Source: DAORHV01 sp964513925 (GTDB lineage: Bacteria; Patescibacteriota; Gracilibacteria; Peribacterales; Peribacteraceae). Taken from it: DNA of 64,000 bases. This document shows, piece by piece, positions 17,817 to 26,498 of the stretch. The position numbers were made by a program, and so were the translations under genes. The stretch lies in the NCBI GenBank assembly GCA_964513925.1, contig CAZENR010000007.1, positions 1 through 64,000 on the forward strand, given 5' to 3'. How positions within the stretch are numbered: position 1 is the stretch's first letter; each line of letters opens with the position of its first letter. The notes under the pieces are model-generated. The model ran no database searches. It was given only the letters and a program-made list of their open reading frames with translations, and had not been told where the DNA came from.

Positions 17817-19298
17817 CTAGCCTTCCAGGCAACTGCGTCGCAGGCCCGTTATTTGCAGCAAGGCAACCAGTACAACCCCCATTCCCACAAGCGCCAATGC
17901 CGTAGCAAGTCCGTCGGAAAGCATGGGGCGCAACGCAGCGAGCATGACCCCAAGCAACAGCGTAAACAGGCCTAATTGCAGCCAGTACCGCAGCGGGAAC
18001 CGTGCAGGCAGTCGGCGCAGGGCCTGCGGCAGCAACAAACAGGCCAGTACTACATGCACGACGACCGACGTTGTCGCAGCACCGATAAAGCCCCACTGCG
18101 GGATAAGCACCACGTTCATCCCCAGTGCCAGCACCACGCCGCAGCACATGCTGGCGACTAGCGGCTTCCAGGCGTGCTTGGTAAGCATGGAGTAGAACCC
18201 AAACAAGATGAGCCCGTTGCAGAACATGGGCACGCTCAAGATGAGCAGTGCGGTGTCGGACCCGGCGCGCCCGCCTTGCGAAAGGTACGCTTCCGTTGTT
18301 AGTAAGTCGGTAAGCGGCCGCGACCATAATGCGGCGAACAAGAGCGAAATGATGCCGATAATAAGCACGATGAGCAGCGTCTTTCCAAGCAGGGCACGAG
18401 TGTCTTCCCCCTGCGCATCACGCTCGCTGAGCATGGGTAATGTCGAGTTTAGCAAGAACGTCGGAAGCAGGTACGCCATGTCCATCATGCGCTGTACGAA
18501 GCCGTAGTATGCGTTCTGTAGCTCGTAGTCCTGACGGAGTAGTGCGATAAGCGCGACGTCGAATTGGCGGTAGAGCGCCACGCACAAAAACGCGATGCCG
18601 TACGGCGCTGCTTTTCTGAGTAGCGAGCGCAACAACACGGGGTCCCAACAGGGTCGAACGCACGCGATGTCACGGCTGAACGCCAGCGACAACACCAGCA
18701 GCACCAATGCGCCAAAACCGCCAATACCCAAAAATGCGAAACATACGCGTACATCGGACGTCTGGCGCACGCCCATGAAGATAAATGAGCCAATCAACGA
18801 GACGGTGATCACGCGCTGCGTCACCTCCGCAATAAATACGTATTGCATGCGGTAGTGCACCTGGAACACCGTGCGGATAACACCTGCCAACAGCGTGAAT
18901 CCCGGTACGAACGCAGCGATGCCCACCGCAAGAGGCAGCGCGTCTCCACGCCACATCGGCACCAGCCATGCAATCACAACCGCACTGCCAAGCGATAGCG
19001 CCAAAATAAGCACACGCAATACAATCAGTGCACCAAGCACATGATCCTTGTCCCGGGCACGACTCACTTCGCGTACGGCGACCGCGTACAGGCCAAAATC
19101 CGCAAGGATCCCGAAAATCTGCAGGTAGCCGTATGCCGAGTTGTATGTTCCCGCCAACTCCTTCGTCAGTCCTATCGCCACGAACTTCACGGTGATAATG
19201 GAGAGGCCTGCCATGACGATTTGGCTGGCGAATTGCCACAACGTGGAACTTGCTATGGCGCGGGTCTGGCCGCCTGCGGGTGCTGTGCGCGAAGACAT
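17817..19298 (-). CDS. Polysaccharide flippase (Wzx/MATE-like, MOP superfamily)
   Basis: The 493-aa integral membrane protein has about 12-14 hydrophobic helices and the N-terminal pattern of lipid-linked oligosaccharide flippases (ASSTLWQFASQIVMAGLS, then a TYNSAYGYLQIFGILADFGLYAVAVRE-type block). It is expected to flip undecaprenyl-linked glycan repeat units or peptidoglycan precursors. ATG 19298 is chosen over an upstream in-frame start because TACACT (19307-19312) ends 8 nt before it. It is divergent from pyrB, with both promoters packed in about 90 bp. Neighbouring glycan genes support a surface polysaccharide role. Confidence 0.87.
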   Translation of the reverse strand: MSSRTAPAGGQTRAIASSTLWQFASQIVMAGLSIITVKFVAIGLTKELAGTYNSAYGYLQIFGILADFGLYAVAVREVSRARDKDHVLGALIVLRVLILALSLGSAVVIAWLVPMWRGDALPLAVGIAAFVPGFTLLAGVIRTVFQVHYRMQYVFIAEVTQRVITVSLIGSFIFMGVRQTSDVRVCFAFLGIGGFGALVLLVLSLAFSRDIACVRPCWDPVLLRSLLRKAAPYGIAFLCVALYRQFDVALIALLRQDYELQNAYYGFVQRMMDMAYLLPTFLLNSTLPMLSERDAQGEDTRALLGKTLLIVLIIGIISLLFAALWSRPLTDLLTTEAYLSQGGRAGSDTALLILSVPMFCNGLILFGFYSMLTKHAWKPLVASMCCGVVLALGMNVVLIPQWGFIGAATTSVVVHVVLACLLLPQALRRLPARFPLRYWLQLGLFTLLLGVMLAALRPMLSDGLATALALVGMGVVLVALLQITGLRRSCLEG

Positions 19299-19346
19299 CG
19301 CACAGCAGTGTAGCGGAAGCGCGATCCAGAAAAGCGACCCCGTTGT

Positions 19347-19375
19347 TTGACTTTCCCCTTCGGGCTTCGTATCTT
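19347..19375 (+). promoter_or_regulatory. Promoter of pyrB
   Basis: -35 TTGACT (19347-19352), 17-nt spacer, -10 TATCTT (19370-19375). It gives a leader of about 9 nt before ATG 19391. A second TATAGA lies at 19380-19385. Confidence 0.65.
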
Positions 19376-19390
19376 CCGGTATAGAAACAT

Positions 19391-20311
19391 ATGCCATTCA
19401 ACTTCAACCACCTTACGTCCACCAAGCAGCTCACCAGAGCCGACACGGACGCAGTTTTGTCAGTTGCCGAGCGCATGGCCAAAATTCGCGACAGCGGGAA
19501 GCCATGCGATTTGCTCAAGGGTAAAATTCTTGCGGCATTGTTTTACGAGCCATCCACGCGCACCCGCTTAAGCTTTGAGTCGGCCATGCAGCGACTTGGT
19601 GGTGCAGTCATTTCCGCAGAAGGAGTGCAATTCAGCTCGCTGTACAAAGGGGAAACAATCGAAGACACCATCCGCATGGCCAGTGCGTACGCCGACATTA
19701 TCGCCATGCGCCACCCGCAGCAGGGCAGTGCCGACCAAGCTGCAGCCGTGGCCACCGTGCCGTTCATCAATGCCGGAGACGGGCCGGGCCAACATCCTAC
19801 ACAAGCGCTCCTCGACCTTTTCACCATCCAGCGCGAACGCGGCAAGTTGGATGGCATCCACATCACCATGGTAGGAGACCTGCGCTACGGCCGCACCGTT
19901 CATTCCCTGAGCTACGTGCTGGGCTTGTACAAGAACGTCACGTTTACGCTCGTGTCGCCCAAAGAGCTCACCATGCCGGAGAAGGTCACGAGCTTCCTGC
20001 GCGAAAAGAACATCGCGTTCACGGAGACCGACGACATTCACCAGGGAACCAAGGCCGACATCATTTACATGACGCGCGTTCAACAAGAGCGCTTCTCGGA
20101 CAAGAGCGAGTACGAGCGCCTGAAGCTGAAATACATTCTTACAGCCGACATGCTGAAAGGCAGTAAAGCAACGGTCATGCACCCGCTGCCACGCGTCGGA
20201 GAAATAGCAACCGACGTGGATGCTCTGCCGAATGCAGGCTACTTCCGTCAGGCGGCCAATGGCGTGCCCGTACGCATGGCCCTGCTGGCCATGCTCTTAA
20301 AAGCTGCATGA
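19391..20311 (+). CDS. pyrB: Aspartate carbamoyltransferase catalytic subunit
   Basis: Condenses carbamoyl phosphate with aspartate in pyrimidine synthesis. It is 306 aa, normal for the catalytic chain. Seen: the carbamoyl-phosphate loop YEPSTRTRLSFESAM, the HPQQGSADQAA region, HPTQALLDLFTI, VGDLRYGRTVHS and the C-terminal HPLPRVGEI block. No pyrI regulatory chain is adjacent. The next gene starts within the pyrB stop (ATGA). pyrC lies 1.2 kb downstream on the same strand, separated by a TauE permease and an opposing DoxX gene. Confidence 0.96.
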   Translation: MPFNFNHLTSTKQLTRADTDAVLSVAERMAKIRDSGKPCDLLKGKILAALFYEPSTRTRLSFESAMQRLGGAVISAEGVQFSSLYKGETIEDTIRMASAYADIIAMRHPQQGSADQAAAVATVPFINAGDGPGQHPTQALLDLFTIQRERGKLDGIHITMVGDLRYGRTVHSLSYVLGLYKNVTFTLVSPKELTMPEKVTSFLREKNIAFTETDDIHQGTKADIIYMTRVQQERFSDKSEYERLKLKYILTADMLKGSKATVMHPLPRVGEIATDVDALPNAGYFRQAANGVPVRMALLAMLLKAA

Positions 20312-21045
20312 CGCTCCCCCCGATTTTTCTGGCGCTTCCGATCCTCGCGGTTGGCGGCGTATTTTCCGCGGTGGCCGGAGGAGGTCTAAGTATCATTGCC
20401 ACCATCGTTTTCGATGTGCTGGGGTTTTCCATTCATCAATCCGTTGCGCTCGCCGCTTTACTAATGACTGCCATGCAGCTGGCGAAGCTGTTTCATTTTC
20501 GCGGTAGCGCCAGGTGGTCCATTGCGCTGTGGTACTGCGTGCTTGGCGTACCTGCAAGTTACGCCGGAGGGCTGTTGCTGTTTTGGGTTCCAGGACGCAC
20601 CTTGGAGCTGATCATTGGCACGATCATTGGGCTGCTTGGCGCGCACGAACTCCTTCCATTTCGTGGCGTCACCCTTCGCACAAAACCTACTCCGGGCGTG
20701 TTGCTGCCGCTTGGTGCGTTAAACGGCGTCGTCGGAGGCATTGTCGGTAATTCAGCATTGGTACGCGCACCCGCGCTCTTGAGCATGGGCCTTCGCAAAG
20801 AAGAATTCATTGGCACCTCTACGGTTATCGCGCTGCCCATGAACTTAGCCAAAGCCGTACCCTATGCTTACGGCGTGCAGTGGTCGACCGATATTGTATG
20901 GTTATTTGTAAGTCTGGTGCCCACATTGTTCATAAGCGTTTGGATCGGCAAGCGCCTCTTGGCACATTGCTCACACAGGCTGTTCGAAATCTTGCAGGGC
21001 GGCATTTTGCTTGCGGGTGCCATAAAGCTGTTGGCGTTTCCTTAG
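20308..21045 (+). CDS. TauE/SafE-family membrane permease
   Basis: The 245-aa protein has seven to eight hydrophobic helices and the family's duplicated glycine-rich motif (AVGGVFSAVAGGGLSII near the N-terminus and GALNGVVGGIVGNSALVRAP in the second half). The family exports or imports sulfite, sulfoacetate and other small organic anions; the substrate here is unknown. It overlaps pyrB by 4 bp and so is co-transcribed with it. It overlaps the 3' end of the opposing DoxX gene by 4 bp. Confidence 0.87.
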   Translation: MTLPPIFLALPILAVGGVFSAVAGGGLSIIATIVFDVLGFSIHQSVALAALLMTAMQLAKLFHFRGSARWSIALWYCVLGVPASYAGGLLLFWVPGRTLELIIGTIIGLLGAHELLPFRGVTLRTKPTPGVLLPLGALNGVVGGIVGNSALVRAPALLSMGLRKEEFIGTSTVIALPMNLAKAVPYAYGVQWSTDIVWLFVSLVPTLFISVWIGKRLLAHCSHRLFEILQGGILLAGAIKLLAFP

Positions 21046-21467
21046 CGGCGCTTCCAAAATTGCCACCAGTGACGGTCTTCATGCGCGCAGAATGCATCGA
21101 ACGACCAACCGCCCGGGCCAACCGCGGCAATGGCCATCGTTGCAGCAAAGAGTAAGAACTCAAATTCCCAAGCATTTTTTCCAATAAACCCTCCGCCCTG
21201 CCCAAACTTTGTGGCAATGGCACCCAGCATGACCACTGCAAGTCCTATGGCTGCCACATCCACTGCCATGCCAATAATCAGCATTGCGCCCGCAAGCGGC
21301 TCCAGAATTGCCAGGGCCTTTAACACCATATCCATCATAGATGCCGGCGGCACCTCGAACGTCGCCCACTTCATCATGCCATGAACGATGAAGGTCGCCC
21401 CCACTGATAGGCGCAGCAACAAGAGTGCGGAATCGGTGTGGCGTGCGAGCATGGGCTTCGGCATCAT
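21042..21467 (-). CDS. DoxX-family small membrane protein
   Basis: The 141-aa protein has four predicted membrane helices and the DoxX signature (LLLLRLSVGATFIVHGMMKW near the N-terminus, then GQGGGFIGKNAWEFEFLLFAATMA). The family is linked to redox or thiosulfate metabolism, but the exact role is unknown. It is on the opposite strand between the pyrB unit and pyrC, divergent from pyrC with 44 bp between start codons. Confidence 0.85.
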   Translation of the reverse strand: MMPKPMLARHTDSALLLLRLSVGATFIVHGMMKWATFEVPPASMMDMVLKALAILEPLAGAMLIIGMAVDVAAIGLAVVMLGAIATKFGQGGGFIGKNAWEFEFLLFAATMAIAAVGPGGWSFDAFCAHEDRHWWQFWKRR

Positions 21468-21511
21468 AAGACGGCAGGGAATGTGCTGACATTCTCGCTT
21501 CCCCTTCCTTC

Positions 21512-22831
21512 ATGCGCAACATCCTCATTCGTGGCGGCACAGTTGTTCAGCCTTCCGGTCAAGGCATTGCCGATGTACTGGTGCAACAAGGCAAGATTGT
21601 TTCCATCGGACAGAACATTGGAGCGCCGAAGGATGTTTCGCTTATCGATGCTGCGGGAATGTGGGTGTTGCCGGGCCTGATCGACTGCCACGTACATTTC
21701 CGCGAACCGGGCTTTGAGTATAAGGCAACCATGGCAACCGAGGCGGCATCGGCAGTGGCCGGAGGCGTGACCACCGTCTGCGAAATGCCGAACACCAATC
21801 CGCCGACGGTTACCGTTGCGGCGCTGGCAGACAAAATCCGTCGTGCAAGCGCCATCGATGATTGCGATTTACGATTTTATTTTGGCATCACCGCAGAGGC
21901 GCACCTGTTTGCTTTGCGAGAGCTGTGGACAGCGGAGTCCGCGGAACTGGTACGGCTGAAGGGGGGCTGCTGCGGAGTGAAGTTGTACTTGGATCACTCC
22001 ACCGGCAACCAAAAAGTAGACGGCGGCATTGTGGAAGACATTTTCCGCACCTGTTTCGAACTTGGTGTCCCGCTTATTGCGCACTGCGAAGATCCGGACA
22101 TGAATACGGCTGCAGCCAAGCAAAACACATCTACAGACGTTGCCACGCACTCTTCCATGCGCCCACCCGAATCGGAAGCTGCATCCATTACCTATGCTAT
22201 TGGTCTTAGCCGCAAGATTGGCACACCCCTGCATATTGCCCACCTTTCCACCAAGCAAGGCATTGCACTTGTAGCTGCGGCAAAAAAAGACGGTTTACCC
22301 ATCACCTGCGAGGTGGCGCCACACCATCTATTCCTTACCGTCGACGACTACGCTTCGCTCCAAGCCAAGGCGAAAATGAATCCCCCCATTCGCACTGCCG
22401 AGCACCGCGATGCGCTCTGGGCTGGCATTGCCGACGGTACGGTGGATTGCATCGCCACCGATCATGCTCCTCATACTCTTGAGGAAAAAACAAAGGGCCT
22501 GCAATCCGCAAGCGGCGTCCCCGGCGTAGAGACTATGCTGCCGCTGTTACTCACGGTTGCCTCGGGGAAATGGCCGCACCCAACATCGAGCAAGCCTGCA
22601 ACGCTGCCTGCGCTTACAGCAGCGGATATTGCTCGGCTCTGCCATACCAATCCCAATCGCATTTTCAAGCTCGGCAAGCAGGGGATCGTTGCAGGGGCGG
22701 CTGCCGACATCATTGTGGTAGACCCGAAAAAAACATGGCAAATTCATGCTGCTGCACTGCACTCGAAATGTGCCTGGACTCCGTTCGAGGGATGGAATGT
22801 CATCGGCGCGGTTCTCAGCGACGTCGGCTAG
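21512..22831 (+). CDS. pyrC: Dihydroorotase
   Basis: Cyclises carbamoyl-aspartate to dihydroorotate, the step after PyrB. It is 439 aa of the amidohydrolase fold, class I type. Seen: the zinc motif DCHVHFREPGFEYK, EMPNTNPPT, GVKLYLDHSTG, the histidine blocks LIAHCED and HIAHLS, EVAPHHLFL and the catalytic IATDHAPHT. The 5' leader is pyrimidine-rich (CTTCCCCTTCCTTC) with no Shine-Dalgarno sequence. Its stop overlaps the stop of the opposing hypothetical gene by 4 bp. Confidence 0.94.
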   Translation: MRNILIRGGTVVQPSGQGIADVLVQQGKIVSIGQNIGAPKDVSLIDAAGMWVLPGLIDCHVHFREPGFEYKATMATEAASAVAGGVTTVCEMPNTNPPTVTVAALADKIRRASAIDDCDLRFYFGITAEAHLFALRELWTAESAELVRLKGGCCGVKLYLDHSTGNQKVDGGIVEDIFRTCFELGVPLIAHCEDPDMNTAAAKQNTSTDVATHSSMRPPESEAASITYAIGLSRKIGTPLHIAHLSTKQGIALVAAAKKDGLPITCEVAPHHLFLTVDDYASLQAKAKMNPPIRTAEHRDALWAGIADGTVDCIATDHAPHTLEEKTKGLQSASGVPGVETMLPLLLTVASGKWPHPTSSKPATLPALTAADIARLCHTNPNRIFKLGKQGIVAGAAADIIVVDPKKTWQIHAAALHSKCAWTPFEGWNVIGAVLSDVG

Positions 22832-23511
22832 GTCGGCCGAGGCCTTTCAGGACTGGCTATGCTCGCGGGAGCAGCTACGGGCGCACCTGGCATACCGCCG
22901 AGTAGCCCTGGCGGCAGTCCTGGCATGCCGCTTGGGACACCCGCTGGCGGCGACAAAGGCCCCGCAGATGCTTTTGTCTGTGCCTCGACGCCCGCTTTTG
23001 TTTCGGCGGCAGTTTTAGCTTTCGTATCGGCTTCTTGTTTTCCTTTCGTTTCGGACTCCAGTGGGGCCTGGCTTCCCAAACGCTGGGTGCACTCTGCCGC
23101 AAGCCGCGAAAGCGATTCCTCATCGCGTAGTAAGTGGCTGGCGTGCGCCGTACCGCGGCGCTCCGGGAATAGTCGCAAGAAGAACCGTCGTTTGGCAGCA
23201 GTACCTACATTGACGATTGCGGCATTGATCTCCGAGCCCATCGGACGCCTGCGCATGGATGGCAATTCGAATCCAAACATCGAAAACTTAGGCTTAGGCG
23301 GCAGGACGCTGGGCGAGATAAACACGCGAAAACCCCGAGGCTGCACACGCGAGACGGATACATCGGCGTCTTGCAATGTGCGGCCGAATGCCTGGCTCAA
23401 AGCGGTTTTTATGCGCGCCTGCGCGTCACTCATTTCTTTTTGCGCTTCCGCGTTACGCTCCGCAGTTTGCCTTGCCGCTGTATCGGAGCGACCGCCGAGA
23501 ATATCGAACAT
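22828..23511 (-). CDS. Hypothetical protein with proline/glycine-rich C-terminal tail
   Basis: The 227-aa product is not recognised. The N-terminal half (about 1-125) looks folded, with SVSRVQPRGFRVFISPSVLPP followed by a basic helix. The middle is Glu/Lys/Ala/Thr-rich with KTAAETKAG-type repeats. The last 50 residues are Pro/Gly/Met-rich (GVPSGMPGLPPGLLGGMPGAP), probably disordered. It has no signal peptide. TATACT (23532-23537) gives a 20-nt leader ending in a pyrimidine tract (CCCTTCTTTCT) before ATG 23511. Confidence 0.72.
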   Translation of the reverse strand: MFDILGGRSDTAARQTAERNAEAQKEMSDAQARIKTALSQAFGRTLQDADVSVSRVQPRGFRVFISPSVLPPKPKFSMFGFELPSMRRRPMGSEINAAIVNVGTAAKRRFFLRLFPERRGTAHASHLLRDEESLSRLAAECTQRLGSQAPLESETKGKQEADTKAKTAAETKAGVEAQTKASAGPLSPPAGVPSGMPGLPPGLLGGMPGAPVAAPASIASPERPRPT

Positions 23512-23562
23512 AGAAAGAAGGGTATCGCATCAGTATACCACGTTTTCACCAGCTAGAGAACG

Positions 23563-24201
23563 TTAAGCCGACAAGCGCTGATGTAGTTCCGGCAGCGACC
23601 GCACCACGAAGTCCGCCTCGGCAATGGCTTGCTTCGGCGTATGGCCGGTGACAATGCAGCAACTGGTCATGCCGGCAGCTTTTGCCGCGCCGACATCGAA
23701 CATCTGGTCCCCGACGTACAGACACCGGGAAGGTTCCACCTGCAGGCTGTCGGCAGCCAACAGCAACCCATGGGGGTGCGGTTTGTGGAAATCCCCCAAA
23801 TCGTCTGCGGTTACCAATCTGTCGACGTGGGCGGTGACGTCCAGCAATTCGTCGATAGCATCCACGTATCGCTTCCATGAACCGGTCACAATTGCGGAGG
23901 GGCGGTCCTGAATGGAGCGCAGCAGCTCCGTCGCGCCGGCATAGAACACCGTATGCTGCCGCAGCAGTTCGCAGTATGCGTCATCGCGCTTCGTGCGCAG
24001 TGCAGGTACCTGCTTTTCCGTTCCTCCAACCCGTAAAATCCATTCATTGAACGATGTCCCCATGGGGTATAGACGGTCAAAATCCTGCTCCGAAAACTTC
24101 AGCCCGCCATGTTCTATGGCCTGAATGCAGGCGCGCTTGTAGAGGTTGATGGTATCAACCAGGGTGCCGTCGAGATCAAAGAGAATGGCATCGTAAGTCA
24201 T
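23563..24201 (-). CDS. HAD-superfamily phosphatase (phosphoglycolate phosphatase-like)
   Basis: The 212-aa protein has HAD motif I DAILFDLDGTLVDT at the N-terminus, a helical cap, motif II threonine in AIVTGSW, the lysine region KPHPHGLLLAA and motif IV YVGDQMFDVGAAKAAGM. This fits the Gph/PGMB-like subfamily; the substrate is probably a small phosphate ester (2-phosphoglycolate or a sugar phosphate). ATG 24201 is preceded by TAGGCT (24211-24216) at 9 nt, the leaderless arrangement common here. Confidence 0.88.
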   Translation of the reverse strand: MTYDAILFDLDGTLVDTINLYKRACIQAIEHGGLKFSEQDFDRLYPMGTSFNEWILRVGGTEKQVPALRTKRDDAYCELLRQHTVFYAGATELLRSIQDRPSAIVTGSWKRYVDAIDELLDVTAHVDRLVTADDLGDFHKPHPHGLLLAADSLQVEPSRCLYVGDQMFDVGAAKAAGMTSCCIVTGHTPKQAIAEADFVVRSLPELHQRLSA

Positions 24202-24255
24202 GGGTGCAAAAGCCTAGCACAGAGACGAGAAGAGGCGGAGGGTTTTCCCGAAAAA

Positions 24256-24318
24256 GATTCCGCGGGTCCCAAAGACTCCACGACCCCCTTTCAGGAATCC
24301 ATGGAGTCAGGGAGTCTC
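24256..24318. repeat. Intergenic GATTCC/GACTCC repeat cluster, copy 1
   Basis: Between the HAD gene and RNase J lies a run of roughly 10-bp-phased units (GATTCC, GACTCC, GGAATCC, GGAGTC) that can pair internally (GACTCC with GGAGTC). Related clusters occur at 28519-28552, 51228-51262 and 52685-52710. Confidence 0.6.
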
Positions 24319-24328
24319 GCAGTCTTCG

Positions 24329-26230
24329 TTACACCTCGATGATGATCGGCATGATCATGGGTTCGCGATCAAGCTTGCGGCGGAACATATGGAACAATGC
24401 GCCGTTCACTTCGCGTTTTAAAGCGCTGATGTTCTTTTCGCCGCGACCTACGGCCTCTTCGTATGCTTTGCGGATGCACGCAGTTGCTTCTTTTTGAATA
24501 CTCAACTGTTCGGAGCCGTAAATGAGTCCGCGCGAGAGTAGCAGCGGGTCGGACACCAGGCGCATGGATTCGGCGTAGACCTTTAACACCACCACGAACA
24601 TGCCGGCGTTACTCATAATGCGCCGGTCGTCCAAAATGCGCTGGCCGTCGCCGCCGGTACCGCGGCCATCAATAATGATGTCGTTGGCAGGCAGCTTGGT
24701 CTTGGACTTGCGAGCATTGCCTTGCTGGTCGAATTCCAAAATTTCGCCGTTGACCATCAAGTGGATTTGGTTGTCCGAATACCCAATGGAACGAGCCAAA
24801 TCGCCGTGAGCGGCGCGCATGTATGGCTCGCCGTGCTCCGGGATAACGTGCTTGGCGCGCACCAAGCGGTGCATGAGCAGAATGTCGTTTTGGTAGCCGT
24901 GCCCAGTGGTGTGCAATGCCAACTCCTGGTTGGTAAGCACCCTGGCGCCGAGCAGGTTTAAGTTGTTGACGACTTTTGCCACCGCGCGCTCGTTGCCCAA
25001 GATGGGGTTGGAGGAGAGGATGACGGTGTCACCCTTCTTCACGCGGACGTGCTGGTGGATACCCAGGCCCATGCGTGCCAAGCTGGCGCGCTCTTCGCCT
25101 TGCGATCCGGTGGTAAGAATAACCACTTCGCGGTCGGGGATTTTATCCATGCCCGGGCCGACTTTGCGAATAAGCCCGCGCGGTACCTGGATGTATCCCA
25201 AATTCTGAGCGATCTCGATGTTCTGCTCCATGGAGCGGCCCGAGACGTAGATTTTGCGGTTTAAGGTTTTTGCATGCTCGATCACCTGTGCCAGGCGGTT
25301 GAGCAGCGAGCTGAACGTGGAAATGATGAGGCGCCCCTTTGCGTCGCGCATCAGGTTGTAGAGCGTCTCGGAAATCACCTTTTCGCTCAGCGAGTTGCCC
25401 GGCTTTGTTGCGTTCGTCGAGTCGGCGATGATGGCAAGCACGCCCTTCTCGCCCAGTTCGGCCAACCGCTGAAAGTCTGCGGGCGGCTCGTTCATGGGCG
25501 TTAAGTCGAATTTAAAGTCGCCGGTGTGCACGATGGTTCCGTACGGCGTGTGAATGGCGATGGCGGCCGAGTCGGGAATCGAGTGCGTCACGCGCAAGAA
25601 TTCGATGGAGACCTTGCCCAGCTGAATCTGCTTGCCGAATTCCGCAACGTGCATGCGGGTTTTGGACGTCAGTTTTTCTTCGTCCAGGCGCTTACGCACG
25701 AAGCCCATGGTGAGCTTAGTGCCGTAGCACGGCGGAAAGTGCAGCGTAGGTAACAGGTGTTGCACGGCACCAATGTGGTCCAAGTGACCGTGGGTGAAGA
25801 GCACCGCCTTAATGCGGTTCTCTTTGCCGCGCAGACAGGAGACGTCCGGAATCAGGTAGTCGATACCCGGCATATCCTCTTCTGGGAACTGTAATCCCAA
25901 ATCAATGATGTACAGATCGCCGTCGACATCGACGACGAAGCAGTTGCGGCCCACTTCCTCGAACCCGCCGAGCGGATAGAGTCGAAGGCCTTTTCCTGTC
26001 CCCGGGCCGCGTTGCGGCTGCGAAGACTGGCGGGGCTGGTGACCCCCTTGGCGCGAGTGGTTTCCCTGTCGCGGTTGGTGCGGAGCGCGCTGGCTCTGCG
26101 AATGTTTTTGCACCGGGCTTGGTTGACGTGGAGCGGCAGACGGATCTGGCGCGGGTTGCTGTTGAGGTACGACCGGTGTGTCGTTCTCCCCACCTGCAAT
26201 CTTCTTCATCCACTCATGAACTGTTTTCAC
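24329..26230 (-). CDS. rnj: Ribonuclease J
   Basis: Metallo-beta-lactamase/beta-CASP ribonuclease (5' exonuclease and endonuclease) central to mRNA decay and rRNA maturation. The catalytic core begins GLRLYPLGGFEEVGRNCFVV. It includes the metal motif FTHGHLDHIG, HTGDFKFD, the beta-CASP region with SGRSMEQN, TTGSQGEE, VIPEHGEPYMR and a C-terminal RNase J domain. It is preceded by about 60 residues of Gln/Pro/Arg/Ser/His-rich, probably disordered sequence, which may bind RNA. The start is uncertain. GTG 26230 follows a CATTAT box by 9 nt; ATG 26269 (METVLIF) and ATG 26209 are alternatives. No RNase E or Y gene was seen in the window. Confidence 0.92.
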   Translation of the reverse strand: MKTVHEWMKKIAGGENDTPVVPQQQPAPDPSAAPRQPSPVQKHSQSQRAPHQPRQGNHSRQGGHQPRQSSQPQRGPGTGKGLRLYPLGGFEEVGRNCFVVDVDGDLYIIDLGLQFPEEDMPGIDYLIPDVSCLRGKENRIKAVLFTHGHLDHIGAVQHLLPTLHFPPCYGTKLTMGFVRKRLDEEKLTSKTRMHVAEFGKQIQLGKVSIEFLRVTHSIPDSAAIAIHTPYGTIVHTGDFKFDLTPMNEPPADFQRLAELGEKGVLAIIADSTNATKPGNSLSEKVISETLYNLMRDAKGRLIISTFSSLLNRLAQVIEHAKTLNRKIYVSGRSMEQNIEIAQNLGYIQVPRGLIRKVGPGMDKIPDREVVILTTGSQGEERASLARMGLGIHQHVRVKKGDTVILSSNPILGNERAVAKVVNNLNLLGARVLTNQELALHTTGHGYQNDILLMHRLVRAKHVIPEHGEPYMRAAHGDLARSIGYSDNQIHLMVNGEILEFDQQGNARKSKTKLPANDIIIDGRGTGGDGQRILDDRRIMSNAGMFVVVLKVYAESMRLVSDPLLLSRGLIYGSEQLSIQKEATACIRKAYEEAVGRGEKNISALKREVNGALFHMFRRKLDREPMIMPIIIEV

Positions 26231-26333
26231 TGTGTTTGAATAATGGTAGAAAATTAGAACTGTCTCCATCGTACTCTTGCAAAGCATTCTTGGCAATGCC
26301 ATTTTGTCGCATAGTTATTTTTTTGGCTTATTT

Positions 26334-26365
26334 ACAACAAAAAATTAGCAATAAAAATTTGTTGT
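26334..26365. repeat. AT-rich inverted repeat between rnj and the PP2C-like gene
   Basis: ACAACAAA (26334-26341) and TTTGTTGT (26358-26365) flank a 16-nt AT-rich loop in the divergent intergenic region (26231-26498), which is otherwise unassigned. It may be an operator for one of the two divergent genes; no protein can be named. Confidence 0.4.
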
Positions 26366-26498
26366 GCTTCTCCAATCGGCGAGACAGTGCCTGGTTGTGG
26401 CCCTGCATAGGCGTGCAATCTGCGATGCCGGAAAGATTCCACTTGTCGAGTTGGCCTTCTTGCTCCAAGCGCCCTGCGCGTGTAGCCTCCTTGCCTGT

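Noticed and set aside
16438..18327. Long N-terminal extension of the Fn3/LPESG protein to 18327
   Set aside because: It would run through the flippase gene on the same strand in another frame. The promoter at 17784 and signal peptide fix the start at 17775.
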